From a virus, in IMG/VR virus record IMGVR_UViG_3300049448_000018, positions 1 through 21,324 of that record: 21,324 nucleotides of DNA. One strand, given 5' to 3'. Both the position numbers and the translations under genes were made by a program. The notes under the pieces were generated by a model. It had not been told where the DNA came from. It was given only the letters and a program-made list of their open reading frames with translations, and did no database searches. Below, in pieces: positions 8,869 to 14,711 of the stretch (positions are counted from its first letter, which is position 1; each line of letters starts with the position of its first letter).

Positions 8869-9360
8869 CTACTCCGCCGCTTCTTGTTTGACGCCAGTCT
8901 TCTGGCCCCAAAGCCAATATGCGCCCGCCGGATGACCGAAGTGGCGTTCGTAAAGGCGAACTTTTGCATCGGTTCTGTCGGAAGATAGCATGCCGATGAG
9001 GAGAGTCATATTGAGGCTCGCGGCGCACTGCTTGGCGAATTCGCACAGGCGGCTGGCCCGGCCGCCCTTGGCCTGCCGGAAATCTGGATGAACAAAAACC
9101 GCGCGCTCGCACAGGATCGGCTCGTCGCTATAGCTCAACGTGTCCACCCGCAGCAGGATTCCCGCCTCCGGCGGATGGCCTAGGTCGCCGACGACGCCGA
9201 CGACGCCATGGTCTTGATGGAGCGAGGCCCACATTTCTCGCAGGATCTTCTCGACATCGGGCCTCACCAAGCCGTTTTCATAGGTGCATTGCAGGGCTAA
9301 GGACATCACGCCGTCGAGATCCTCCGGCCGTCCAATCCTGACTTTCACTTGCTCGATCAC
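8869..9360 (-). CDS. GNAT-family N-acetyltransferase (phage type)
   Basis: 163-aa frame from GTG 9360 with GAGG about 8 nt upstream. No ATG gives a better start: an ATG at 9374 opens only a five-codon frame. The N-terminus VRIGRPEDLDGVMSLA is the usual GNAT beta1/alpha1 start. The centre (ERAVFVHPDFRQAKGGRASR) gives beta4 followed by the acetyl-CoA pyrophosphate-binding loop (R/Q-x-x-G-x-G/A type, here RQAKGGRA), and the C-terminus (YERHFGHPAGAYWLWG) resembles the terminal strand-helix region. The gene lies between virion genes: its stop is 5 nt from the giant protein start, and a 123-nt gap with a hairpin precedes it. The enzyme would transfer an acetyl group to an amine on a protein or small molecule; the substrate cannot be read from sequence. 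GNAT genes occur in the structural regions of many podovirus-like phages, so a virion or host-takeover target is plausible. Confidence 0.85.
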   Translation of the reverse strand: MIEQVKVRIGRPEDLDGVMSLALQCTYENGLVRPDVEKILREMWASLHQDHGVVGVVGDLGHPPEAGILLRVDTLSYSDEPILCERAVFVHPDFRQAKGGRASRLCEFAKQCAASLNMTLLIGMLSSDRTDAKVRLYERHFGHPAGAYWLWGQKTGVKQEAAE

Positions 9361-9400
9361 TTTACGATCCTCATTTTTGTCTCATTCCACATCCAAAGAA

Positions 9401-9453
9401 GGGACGGCATGGCGTGGTTTGGTACGGCATGGCTGGGTCCGGTCTGGCATGGC
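9401..9453. repeat. Degenerate 20-bp tandem repeat in the intergenic gap
   Basis: The octamer ggcatggc begins at 9406, 9426 and 9446, an exact 20-bp period. Between the copies are TGG and GGT elements (ggcatggcgtggtttggtac, then ggcatggctgggtccggtct), and a partial unit (gggac) precedes the first copy. The repeat fills most of the only noncoding gap of the window, upstream of the GNAT gene. It could be a protein-binding array (about two helical turns per unit) or a simple slippage repeat. Confidence 0.8.
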
Positions 9454-9457
9454 ACAA

Positions 9458-9485
9458 GAGGGGAGTCGTTCACGCGGCTCCCCTC
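9458..9485 (-). terminator. Hairpin at end of the 230-aa gene, possible terminator
   Basis: An 8-bp perfect inverted repeat, gaggggag (9458-9465) and ctcccctc (9478-9485), encloses a 12-nt loop. Read on the minus strand it starts within the TGA stop of the 230-aa gene and is followed only by CTTGTG, not a run of T. It may attenuate transcription between the tail block and the downstream ejection block, or it may be a processing or stability hairpin. A classic intrinsic terminator is not proven. Confidence 0.45.
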
Positions 9486-10176
9486 AATCGTGTTTAGGGC
9501 CGGGTAACTTGCTCATTGTTCGAACAATATGACCTCGCATCTGCTTGACGAAGTCGTCGAGGACGCGATGGCCGCGATCCATGTCTCCATCGCCAGCCTT
9601 CAGCACCTCTTGAGGCGTGAGCGTGAATTCGCCGCCCGCAACCACGACTTTGACATCCGAGCCGGTTTTTCCACCTTTGGCGTGACCAGAGATTGATGAG
9701 CCATACAGCTTTCCCAAGTCGCTGTCGTAAGGATTGCTTCCTCGCCCATATGGGCCTCCCTTGGCGCCGTAGGGCTGCTTGCCGCCGCCATAGGGCAGAC
9801 CGGAAAACACCCGCTTCAGGATTTTGAAACCGGCCATGGTGTTTCCTTCGCCCATGCCGGAAATCACGTCGGCCGGAACGACGTAGGAGCCGCTTGGAAC
9901 GTGAACAGGAAGGTGGTCAGTGCGCCCAGAAACGGCGGAATGGATCGGGCCGGTGTGAACCTTGCTTGAAGGCGCGCCGGGCAGTTTCTGAAGCTGCTGG
10001 AGGCCTTGCAGTTCGCGCGGCTTTCCAAGCGGCATCGGGCCGCCGAAATCGCGCGTGGCGCGGCGCGCGGTGTCCATGGCGGCGGCAATCGCCTGATCGC
10101 GCGGATGACCGGCGTGGATCATCTCGGAGATATTGTTTGAGATCGCAGCCTTGCTGCCCGATTTGATCAGGGGCAT
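9484..10176 (-). CDS. Conserved phage protein of unknown function, 230 aa
   Basis: The frame is open upstream to 10311, but the start is ATG 10176: it lies behind a near-perfect ribosome-binding site (AGAGGAGGA, 10182-10190) and overlaps the preceding stop by one base (TGATG). Residues about 1-40 (SKAAISNNISEMIHAGHPRD, then QAIAAAMDTARRA) match a short N-terminal motif I recognise in many phage proteins. Residues about 75-100 contain VPSGSYVVPADVISGMGEG. Residues about 110-160 are Gly/Tyr-rich with GGG, PYG and GRG runs. The C-terminus (VVVAGGEFTLTPQEV, GDGDMDRGHRVLDDFV, KLPGPKHD) matches a conserved ending of phage proteins encoded near tail genes. The function is unknown; position suggests a virion or assembly protein. 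The coordinates are secure, the role is not. Confidence 0.85.
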   Translation of the reverse strand: MPLIKSGSKAAISNNISEMIHAGHPRDQAIAAAMDTARRATRDFGGPMPLGKPRELQGLQQLQKLPGAPSSKVHTGPIHSAVSGRTDHLPVHVPSGSYVVPADVISGMGEGNTMAGFKILKRVFSGLPYGGGKQPYGAKGGPYGRGSNPYDSDLGKLYGSSISGHAKGGKTGSDVKVVVAGGEFTLTPQEVLKAGDGDMDRGHRVLDDFVKQMRGHIVRTMSKLPGPKHD

Positions 10177-10559
10177 CACTGTCCTCCTCTGGCGACGTTT
10201 CCGATGGAATAGCTGATGGCGATCACCTGTCCCGCGCCGGTCTTCACGCCTATGCCGAGATTGAACGGCATGTTGATGGCATAGATGCCGACAGCCGCAG
10301 GGATGACGCAAAGAAAGTTTGCCCCGGTCATGTTCGTGGCGACGTTGGTGTCGTGAACCTCGCCCGCGCCGGAGCCTGCCGTGACGACGCTGATATTGAC
10401 CAGTCGCCCGGACCCAGTGAGCACCATGCCGCCCGCAGTGGAGGCCAGCCCCTCCGCGACCTGTGAACCGGAAATCAACAGCGTCTGACGCGACTGATCA
10501 TTGATCGCCGTGACGATGTTCTTGATGGCCGTGAGCATGTCATTCATCGATGCGTCCAT
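10176..10559 (-). CDS. Conserved phage structural-region protein, 127 aa
   Basis: ATG 10559 follows the TGA of the 31-aa gene by 3 nt, and the stop overlaps the next ATG. A polar N-terminal helix (residues about 1-30, NDMLTAIKNIVTAINDQSRQ) is followed by an alternating hydrophobic/Gly region (MVLTGSGRLVNISVVTAGSG, then ANFLCVIPAAVGIYAINMPF, then LGIGVKTGAGQVIAISYS) that reads as an all-beta domain. I recognise this as a small protein common beside nozzle/adaptor genes in podovirus-like phages, but I know no assigned function. A decoration-like or tail-accessory virion protein is plausible. There is no signal peptide and no clear membrane helix despite its hydrophobicity. Confidence 0.82.
   Translation of the reverse strand: MDASMNDMLTAIKNIVTAINDQSRQTLLISGSQVAEGLASTAGGMVLTGSGRLVNISVVTAGSGAGEVHDTNVATNMTGANFLCVIPAAVGIYAINMPFNLGIGVKTGAGQVIAISYSIGNVARGGQ
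10182..10190 (-). promoter_or_regulatory. Strong Shine-Dalgarno that fixes the 230-aa gene start
   Basis: AGAGGAGGA lies about 6 nt before ATG 10176, inside the last codons of the upstream gene. It excludes the longer in-frame start at 10311 and indicates translational coupling through TGATG. Confidence 0.8.
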
Positions 10560-10562
10560 CGA

Positions 10563-10658
10563 TCAGTCCCTTTTTTGCGTGAACAAGAACATGAGCAGGA
10601 CGATAGCGATGCACACCAAGGAGGCGTCGAGCAGGAGGTGATGACTAATACCGGCCAT
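10563..10658 (-). CDS. 31-aa single-membrane-helix peptide
   Basis: A very short frame, ATG 10658 to TGA 10563, encodes MAGISHHLLLDASLV, a hydrophobic stretch (residues about 8-26, rich in Leu, Val, Ile and Phe) and a charged TQKRD end. GGGGGAG lies about 5 nt upstream. The gene overlaps the 3' end of the 707-aa gene by 14 nt, and its stop is 3 nt before the next ATG, so it exactly fills what would otherwise be an 85-nt gap. Spacing, ribosome-binding site and a clean membrane-helix pattern with a positive end argue that it is real. It could be an accessory holin or pinholin-like peptide, or a small membrane protein for DNA entry. I recognise no family. Confidence 0.65.
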   Translation of the reverse strand: MAGISHHLLLDASLVCIAIVLLMFLFTQKRD

Positions 10659-12768
10659 CGGGGCTCCCCCGGTAGCGCATGCCTCCTGTCCGCCAGAAAG
10701 TGCCGAGGTCGTGACTCTCGAGCGAAATCTGAACCAGCCGCCCGCGCACGCGCGGCGAGATGAAATCGACGCTCTGCGTCAATCTGAACGGGCCGACGAG
10801 GAAGGCGTTTTGACTTGGAAAATCCTTGACGCCGAAGGTCAGATTGACGGTGGCGCTCGCTTGCCCGCCATAATAGCCCCACTTCATGTCGGGCCAGACT
10901 TCATCGATGAAGGTCTTCACATCGGCGTCGGAGAGGGCGAAAAATCCGGTTTTGAACCATGACACCATCGGCTGTCCGGCCGCGTCGGTCGATGTCTCGT
11001 GCTGATAAATCTTCAGGGCCACCGGGTCAGCGCCAATCGGCGGGCCGAGGACGCTCTGATTGATCCAAGCCGACCGCGCCAGCCTGCCGAAATCCCACAC
11101 GCCAAGGGTCACGTTGAACTTGACGTAAGAATCGTTTTCGACGCTGCCTGCCGATGGATAATACCAAGCGACCTCGTTGAATTGTGAGTTGGGCGCAAAG
11201 CGGATCTTGTCGAGTTGGTTCTTGTTCAGGTTCTGGAAGATTATGTCCCAGATCGGGCATGGCATCGGCTCGACGCCTCCGCCTCCCAGCTTGAAGAATT
11301 GCGATTGGCTCATCCAGTAGGTGACGCCAAACAGCGTGCCGCAGGCCTTCTGGGCAATCAGGCCGCAGCCGGTAGAGATCTCGTTGAACCCGTAGATGTA
11401 GGGCTGCGAAATGTACTGCATCGACCACACGGCGATATCGGTCCAGATGACCGCCTGCTGCGAGCTTTGCAGCGCGCCGACAATCCTTGAGCCCTTGGGG
11501 AGCCGATAGGAGCCCGCCTGATTGGTGATCGTCGCCACCCAAGTATGATAATCGTTTATGTCGCACCAGCGGATCAGCAGCGGGTCTTGGATGCCGGTGA
11601 AGCTGGAGCCCCACGCCACGATCTGGCGCTGCGGCATGGCGAGAAAGAAGCCATCGTTGACCGGCGGCGCTTCCGGAATCAGTTGCGCCAGCACCTGACC
11701 TCCGTCCGGCGTCCATTCATAAATGCCGGACACTGCAACGCCAGCGATGACGGCTTTTTCAGGGCAGACCAGCAGCGTCCGTCCCCAATTGTCGAGCGCC
11801 CAGTCGGTCGCTGGGAGCTTGGAGCCGGGGTTGACCGCCACGGTCTGTCCCGTGCCGTAGCCGCCGACGCCGTAGCCGCCGACGCCGTAGCCGGTGGCGC
11901 TGGTGGCTGGGACGCCGCCGATGTTGTAGAGCAGCCGGACGTTGCCGCTGTTGATCGGTTGGCCCGTCTGCGTGGCTGGCGCTGTCGTGGGGAGGGCGAT
12001 GGTAAAGTCGTCAACGCCCTGCACTGAAATGATGTCGTAGTCACCGAGCAAGGTCACGCCGCCGTGCGTGGACGCGACGAGGACCGTGAAGACGCCTCCG
12101 ACCGCATAGCCGTGGGTCGGAAGATGCACGGTCGCGGTAGCGAGCCCCACTGTCGTGGAGATGGTGGGAACGTAGCCGCCCGGCCCGGCGTTCGCGACAG
12201 CCGGAGTAGGATGGCCGAGGAGATCCTTGGCGATGATCTGGATCTTACCGGCGGTGACGAAGGCGTAAATCGGATATTGGCCGAATAGGACGAGGCCGCC
12301 AAGCGACACCTGTACCGCGATGTAGATCGTGTCATAGATGGACAAGGCTGGAGTGTTGGTGTCGATGATCGTGACGATAGGACTGCCAGCCGTGACCTGA
12401 AAATTGACGCCGGAATCGTCGGCCAGATAAAGCGGCGTGATGTCATAGGGTCCGGTCTGGCCGGGCTGCTCATCTTCGGAATAAGCGACGAGCTTGGCCT
12501 CGCCGAGCGGCATCGGGTTCGACTCCATGCCCACGGCGAACCAAGAATCGGCGTCGAGATCCTCCCACGCCCACAAGGCGCGCGGCGGAGCCGTGACGCT
12601 GACCGCCGGAGCAAAGTTCGTCCACCCGCCGAGCTTCTCGACCAGCCCGCCGCCCTGAGAGTCGTATTTGAACCGGATTAGCTGGCAGTCGGAAATGGCC
12701 GTCTGATTGAGGACAGGCGTCTCGTTGACCTCGACGCCGGGGCGGATCTTGAAAGTCTGATGAGCCAT
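10645..12768 (-). CDS. P22 gp10-like tail nozzle / DNA-stabilisation protein, 707 aa
   Basis: ATG 12768 follows the upstream TGA by one base, with GAGGG nearby. The N-terminus (IRPGVEVNETPVLNQTA, then DCQLIRFKYDSQGGG, then KLGGW) has the 'pGv..d.Tp...sd..liRf..G.leKigGW' layout I know from gp10-like phage proteins. Beta-rich repeats fill residues 55-290, then a Gly/Tyr loop (YGVGGYGVGGYGTG, 294-307), then a propeller-like half: WALDNWGRTLLVCPE, GIYEW, IVAWGSSFTG, DPLLIRWCDINDYHTW, SRIVGALQSSQQAVIWTDIA, GVTYWMSQSQFF and FNEVAWYYPSA. In P22 gp10 closes the portal channel and links to the needle; in T7 gp12 forms the nozzle. Its position directly after a putative adaptor supports this. Assignment rests on layout and context, so the exact homology is moderately certain. 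Confidence 0.8.
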   Translation of the reverse strand: MAHQTFKIRPGVEVNETPVLNQTAISDCQLIRFKYDSQGGGLVEKLGGWTNFAPAVSVTAPPRALWAWEDLDADSWFAVGMESNPMPLGEAKLVAYSEDEQPGQTGPYDITPLYLADDSGVNFQVTAGSPIVTIIDTNTPALSIYDTIYIAVQVSLGGLVLFGQYPIYAFVTAGKIQIIAKDLLGHPTPAVANAGPGGYVPTISTTVGLATATVHLPTHGYAVGGVFTVLVASTHGGVTLLGDYDIISVQGVDDFTIALPTTAPATQTGQPINSGNVRLLYNIGGVPATSATGYGVGGYGVGGYGTGQTVAVNPGSKLPATDWALDNWGRTLLVCPEKAVIAGVAVSGIYEWTPDGGQVLAQLIPEAPPVNDGFFLAMPQRQIVAWGSSFTGIQDPLLIRWCDINDYHTWVATITNQAGSYRLPKGSRIVGALQSSQQAVIWTDIAVWSMQYISQPYIYGFNEISTGCGLIAQKACGTLFGVTYWMSQSQFFKLGGGGVEPMPCPIWDIIFQNLNKNQLDKIRFAPNSQFNEVAWYYPSAGSVENDSYVKFNVTLGVWDFGRLARSAWINQSVLGPPIGADPVALKIYQHETSTDAAGQPMVSWFKTGFFALSDADVKTFIDEVWPDMKWGYYGGQASATVNLTFGVKDFPSQNAFLVGPFRLTQSVDFISPRVRGRLVQISLESHDLGTFWRTGGMRYRGSPDGRY
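11854..11898 (-). repeat. 15-bp tandem repeat coding for YGVGG units
   Basis: Two exact copies of gccgtagccgccgac (11854-11868 and 11869-11883) and a third diverged copy encode the YGVGGYGVGGYGTG loop of the nozzle-like protein. Such flexible Gly/Tyr loops are frequent at this place in this family. Confidence 0.85.
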
Positions 12769-12769
12769 G

Positions 12770-13555
12770 TCATGCCCTCACTGGCGCGGCGACAGGCGCC
12801 GGAGCCTCTGAGGACCATGCTGACGCCCGGAACCTCTTGCGCGCCTCCTCGACCATCGCGCCCTTCAGCAGCGCCTGATATTGCTTCTCGTAATTGACCG
12901 CCATGTTGGGATCGTCGCTGGCGGCGCTGAAATTGCGCTGATAGCCGGAAATGTAGACCATGCTCGCCATCAGCAGCAGATCGGGCAGGAAGGTCGAAAT
13001 AAAGGTTGTCCCGGTCGAGGACAGCGAGGAATTCGCATACCAAGCCAGACTGATCATGCGGGTCGAGCCCACGATTTCGAGCGGATAGTTTTTATCGGGA
13101 TATGGGCCGACGATAAACGTCATCCATGTGTTGCCGCTGGTCGCGGCGTCGCCGCCATAGGGCGCGAAATACCGGGGGAGTCCGGTTACTCCGCTGTCGG
13201 CGTAGACCTCTTGGATGAATTCCTTGGAGATCGGCACGAGGTGCTTTTTGACCGTTCCATTGACCAGCATGATGTTCTGGACGGTCACAAAATCATTCAC
13301 CGATATCTGGATGAGGTTGCCTCCGTTCGACAGGATGTAGGTGTTATTGACGGTCTGGAGCGGCATCAGGTCGAGGTCGCGCTGAATCCTCAATTCGGCG
13401 TAATTGAGCATCTGCGGGATGATGGCGTTGAAATTTGGATCGACCGCGAATGTTCCAAGACCGGGCGACGTATCGACGTTGATCACGGCGAGGACGGACA
13501 GGTTCTTGAGATAGCTGTCATAGGTGAGCGGCGTCACGCCGGAGGTTGTCGCCAT
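12770..13555 (-). CDS. Putative head-tail adaptor / tail tubular A-like protein, 261 aa
   Basis: ATG 13555 lies one base after the holin-like gene's TGA, with a strong AAGGAG (13563-13568). Visible segments: an N-terminal helix-rich part (TYDSYLKNLSVLAVI, IIPQMLNYAELRIQRDLDLM), a beta-rich middle (YILSNGGNLIQISVNDFVTV, MLVNGTVKKHLVPISKEFI, WMTFIVGPYPD, YPLEIVGSTRMISLA) and a C-terminal helical part (FLPDLLLMASMVYISGYQRN, then YEKQYQALLKGAMVEEARKR). This helix-beta-helix plan with 'yaElri.rdLdl' and 'lpdllL.a.l..a' is what I know from adaptor proteins of podovirus-like phages (T7 gp11, SU10 adaptor type). It would sit below the portal and bind the nozzle encoded just downstream. No catalytic motif; moderate certainty on the exact family. 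Confidence 0.75.
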   Translation of the reverse strand: MATTSGVTPLTYDSYLKNLSVLAVINVDTSPGLGTFAVDPNFNAIIPQMLNYAELRIQRDLDLMPLQTVNNTYILSNGGNLIQISVNDFVTVQNIMLVNGTVKKHLVPISKEFIQEVYADSGVTGLPRYFAPYGGDAATSGNTWMTFIVGPYPDKNYPLEIVGSTRMISLAWYANSSLSSTGTTFISTFLPDLLLMASMVYISGYQRNFSAASDDPNMAVNYEKQYQALLKGAMVEEARKRFRASAWSSEAPAPVAAPVRA

Positions 13556-13556
13556 A

Positions 13557-13778
13557 TCACGGCTCCTTGCGGGTCTTCGCCCGGTCGTCGATATTATTGC
13601 TCGCCTTCAGGATAAAGGGCAATGCAACCGCCCAGACGCTCAAGGCGGCGAACAGCACCTTCTGGATCTGCTCGATGTGTTCAGGCGTGACGAGAACCCC
13701 CGGCCACTCGATTGATCCGTTGGCTGCGGCAGTCAGGACGGCGACGACGACCGATCCATTAAACACTGCTTTCCGCAT
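13557..13778 (-). CDS. Small holin-like membrane protein, 73 aa
   Basis: The best start is ATG 13778; the frame can extend to a TTG at 13817. It overlaps the endolysin 3' end by 20 nt, and AAAGG lies about 11 nt upstream. Residues 4-20 (AVFNGSVVVAVLTAAAN) and 41-57 (VLFAALSVWAVALPFIL) are two hydrophobic stretches separated by a polar loop, and the tail is charged (NNIDDRAKTRKEP). Two helices, small size, a basic C-terminus and tight overlap with a GH19 endolysin that lacks a signal peptide suggest a class II-type holin releasing the enzyme through the inner membrane. The first stretch is short and not strongly hydrophobic, so another small lysis-accessory protein is possible. Confidence 0.65.
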   Translation of the reverse strand: MRKAVFNGSVVVAVLTAAANGSIEWPGVLVTPEHIEQIQKVLFAALSVWAVALPFILKASNNIDDRAKTRKEP

Positions 13779-14361
13779 CTCGAATTGCGCCTTTGAACTG
13801 CCAGTAATAGCCCTCAATGGTCGAGGCCTTGTCGAGGCCGTTGATGATCTTGCGGGCGTTGTAGGGGTCTTCCTCGCCCTCTTCGGCGCTGAAGAAATCG
13901 GGCAGGCCGACGCCGGTAAACCAGCCGTCGATCATGCCTTCGAACAGGATCACCGCCGAGGTTTCCTCCTCCAGCATGCGATGCGGGTATTTGACCATCG
14001 GCACGTTGCGGTCGAACTTTTCCTTGAAGACCGCCTCGCCCTTTTCGTAGTTTTCGAGCCACGTCAATTGAACGTGGCCGCGCCCGTAATAGCACTGGCC
14101 GTAGGGGCCATCCGGCTCGCCATAGCTGTGGCCCTCGCCCTGCCCATATTCCTCGATGGGCTGCATGGTCTGCGCGCTCTCGTGGTAGACGGTCGCCAGC
14201 CCATAGGACAGCCACATCTTGCCGTCGCGCGGGTTGGCGGCGGCATAGTCAGTCTCCCAGATGTTGAGCAGATTGTTCATGCCGTCCACCTGAGACTGCG
14301 CCATCCCGTTAGGGAAAAGCTCATCGCGGACGGTGTCGAAGAAGAACTCGCGGTCGATCAT
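13759..14361 (-). CDS. GH19-type endolysin (chitinase-like lysozyme), 200 aa
   Basis: ATG 14361 overlaps the preceding stop as ATGA. No signal peptide is visible. YGLATVYHESAQTMQPIEEY (residues 53-72) holds the candidate catalytic Glu E61 in the conserved H-E context of glycoside hydrolase 19. YYGRGHVQLTWLENYEKG (91-108) is the signature of this family ('YYGRGpiQLTW..NY'). The second acid could be E82 within the Gly-rich loop between the two motifs. In phages such enzymes cleave peptidoglycan glycan strands at lysis. The absence of an export signal makes it dependent on a holin, and a two-helix protein overlaps its 3' end. Its length fits a single catalytic domain without a separate wall-binding module; the C-terminal 50 residues (FFSAEEGEEDPYNARKIING) belong to the fold. 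It is a host-lysis enzyme, distinct from the lytic domain of the 1931-aa virion protein. Confidence 0.9.
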   Translation of the reverse strand: MIDREFFFDTVRDELFPNGMAQSQVDGMNNLLNIWETDYAAANPRDGKMWLSYGLATVYHESAQTMQPIEEYGQGEGHSYGEPDGPYGQCYYGRGHVQLTWLENYEKGEAVFKEKFDRNVPMVKYPHRMLEEETSAVILFEGMIDGWFTGVGLPDFFSAEEGEEDPYNARKIINGLDKASTIEGYYWQFKGAIRDAESSV

Positions 14362-14711
14362 CTGCTTCTCCTTGTCTTGGCTGGCGCCGGAGCAGCAGCC
14401 GCCTCCAGCGCCTCGACGCGCGCCGTCAGTTCCTTGACAGCGTTGACCAGCAGCGCCACGACGCCGTTTGTTGCGTAGGACAGCCTGCCCGGCTCGTCCT
14501 CGCCAAATATCTTTCCATCCGGCGTCTTGTCTTCGAACACGGCTTCGGGCAGCACCGCCTGAATGTCCTGCGCGATCAGACCGGCATGCATGGACCGAGT
14601 GCCGTCCAAATTGTGCAGATCAGTGCGCTCGTAGGTGCAGCCGGTGAGCTTGCCGATTTTTTCGAGGGCCGACTTGATTTCCTTGATGTCGGTCTTGACG
14701 CGAAGGTCGGA
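14358..14711 (-). other. C-terminal S74 intramolecular chaperone of the 1291-aa fibre
   Basis: The domain starts with S1175 in SDLRVK (S-D-x-R-x-K) and runs 117 residues to the stop. It contains [15 protein letters not shown], a [17 protein letters not shown] helix and a basic tail. Standard position and length; predicted cleavage just before S1175. Confidence 0.85.

Noticed and set aside
8864-9112. Upstream extension of the giant gene to 9112
   Set aside because: The extra 83 residues lie inside the GNAT gene in another frame and are Arg/Pro-rich; ATG 8863 with its own ribosome-binding site is the natural start.
9361-9483. A sigma-70-like promoter in the gap upstream of the GNAT gene
   Set aside because: No convincing -35/-10 pair is visible on the minus strand; only the hairpin and 20-bp repeats stand out.
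10177-10311. Upstream extension of the 230-aa gene to 10311
   Set aside because: The extra 45 residues (His/Arg-rich) overlap the 127-aa gene, while AGGAGG before ATG 10176 marks the real start.
13546-14478. Plus-strand open frame of 310 codons opposite the lysis genes
   Set aside because: It lies opposite the endolysin with its GH19 signature, the holin-like gene and adjacent gene ends. The minus-strand reading has clear motifs; the plus-strand one does not.
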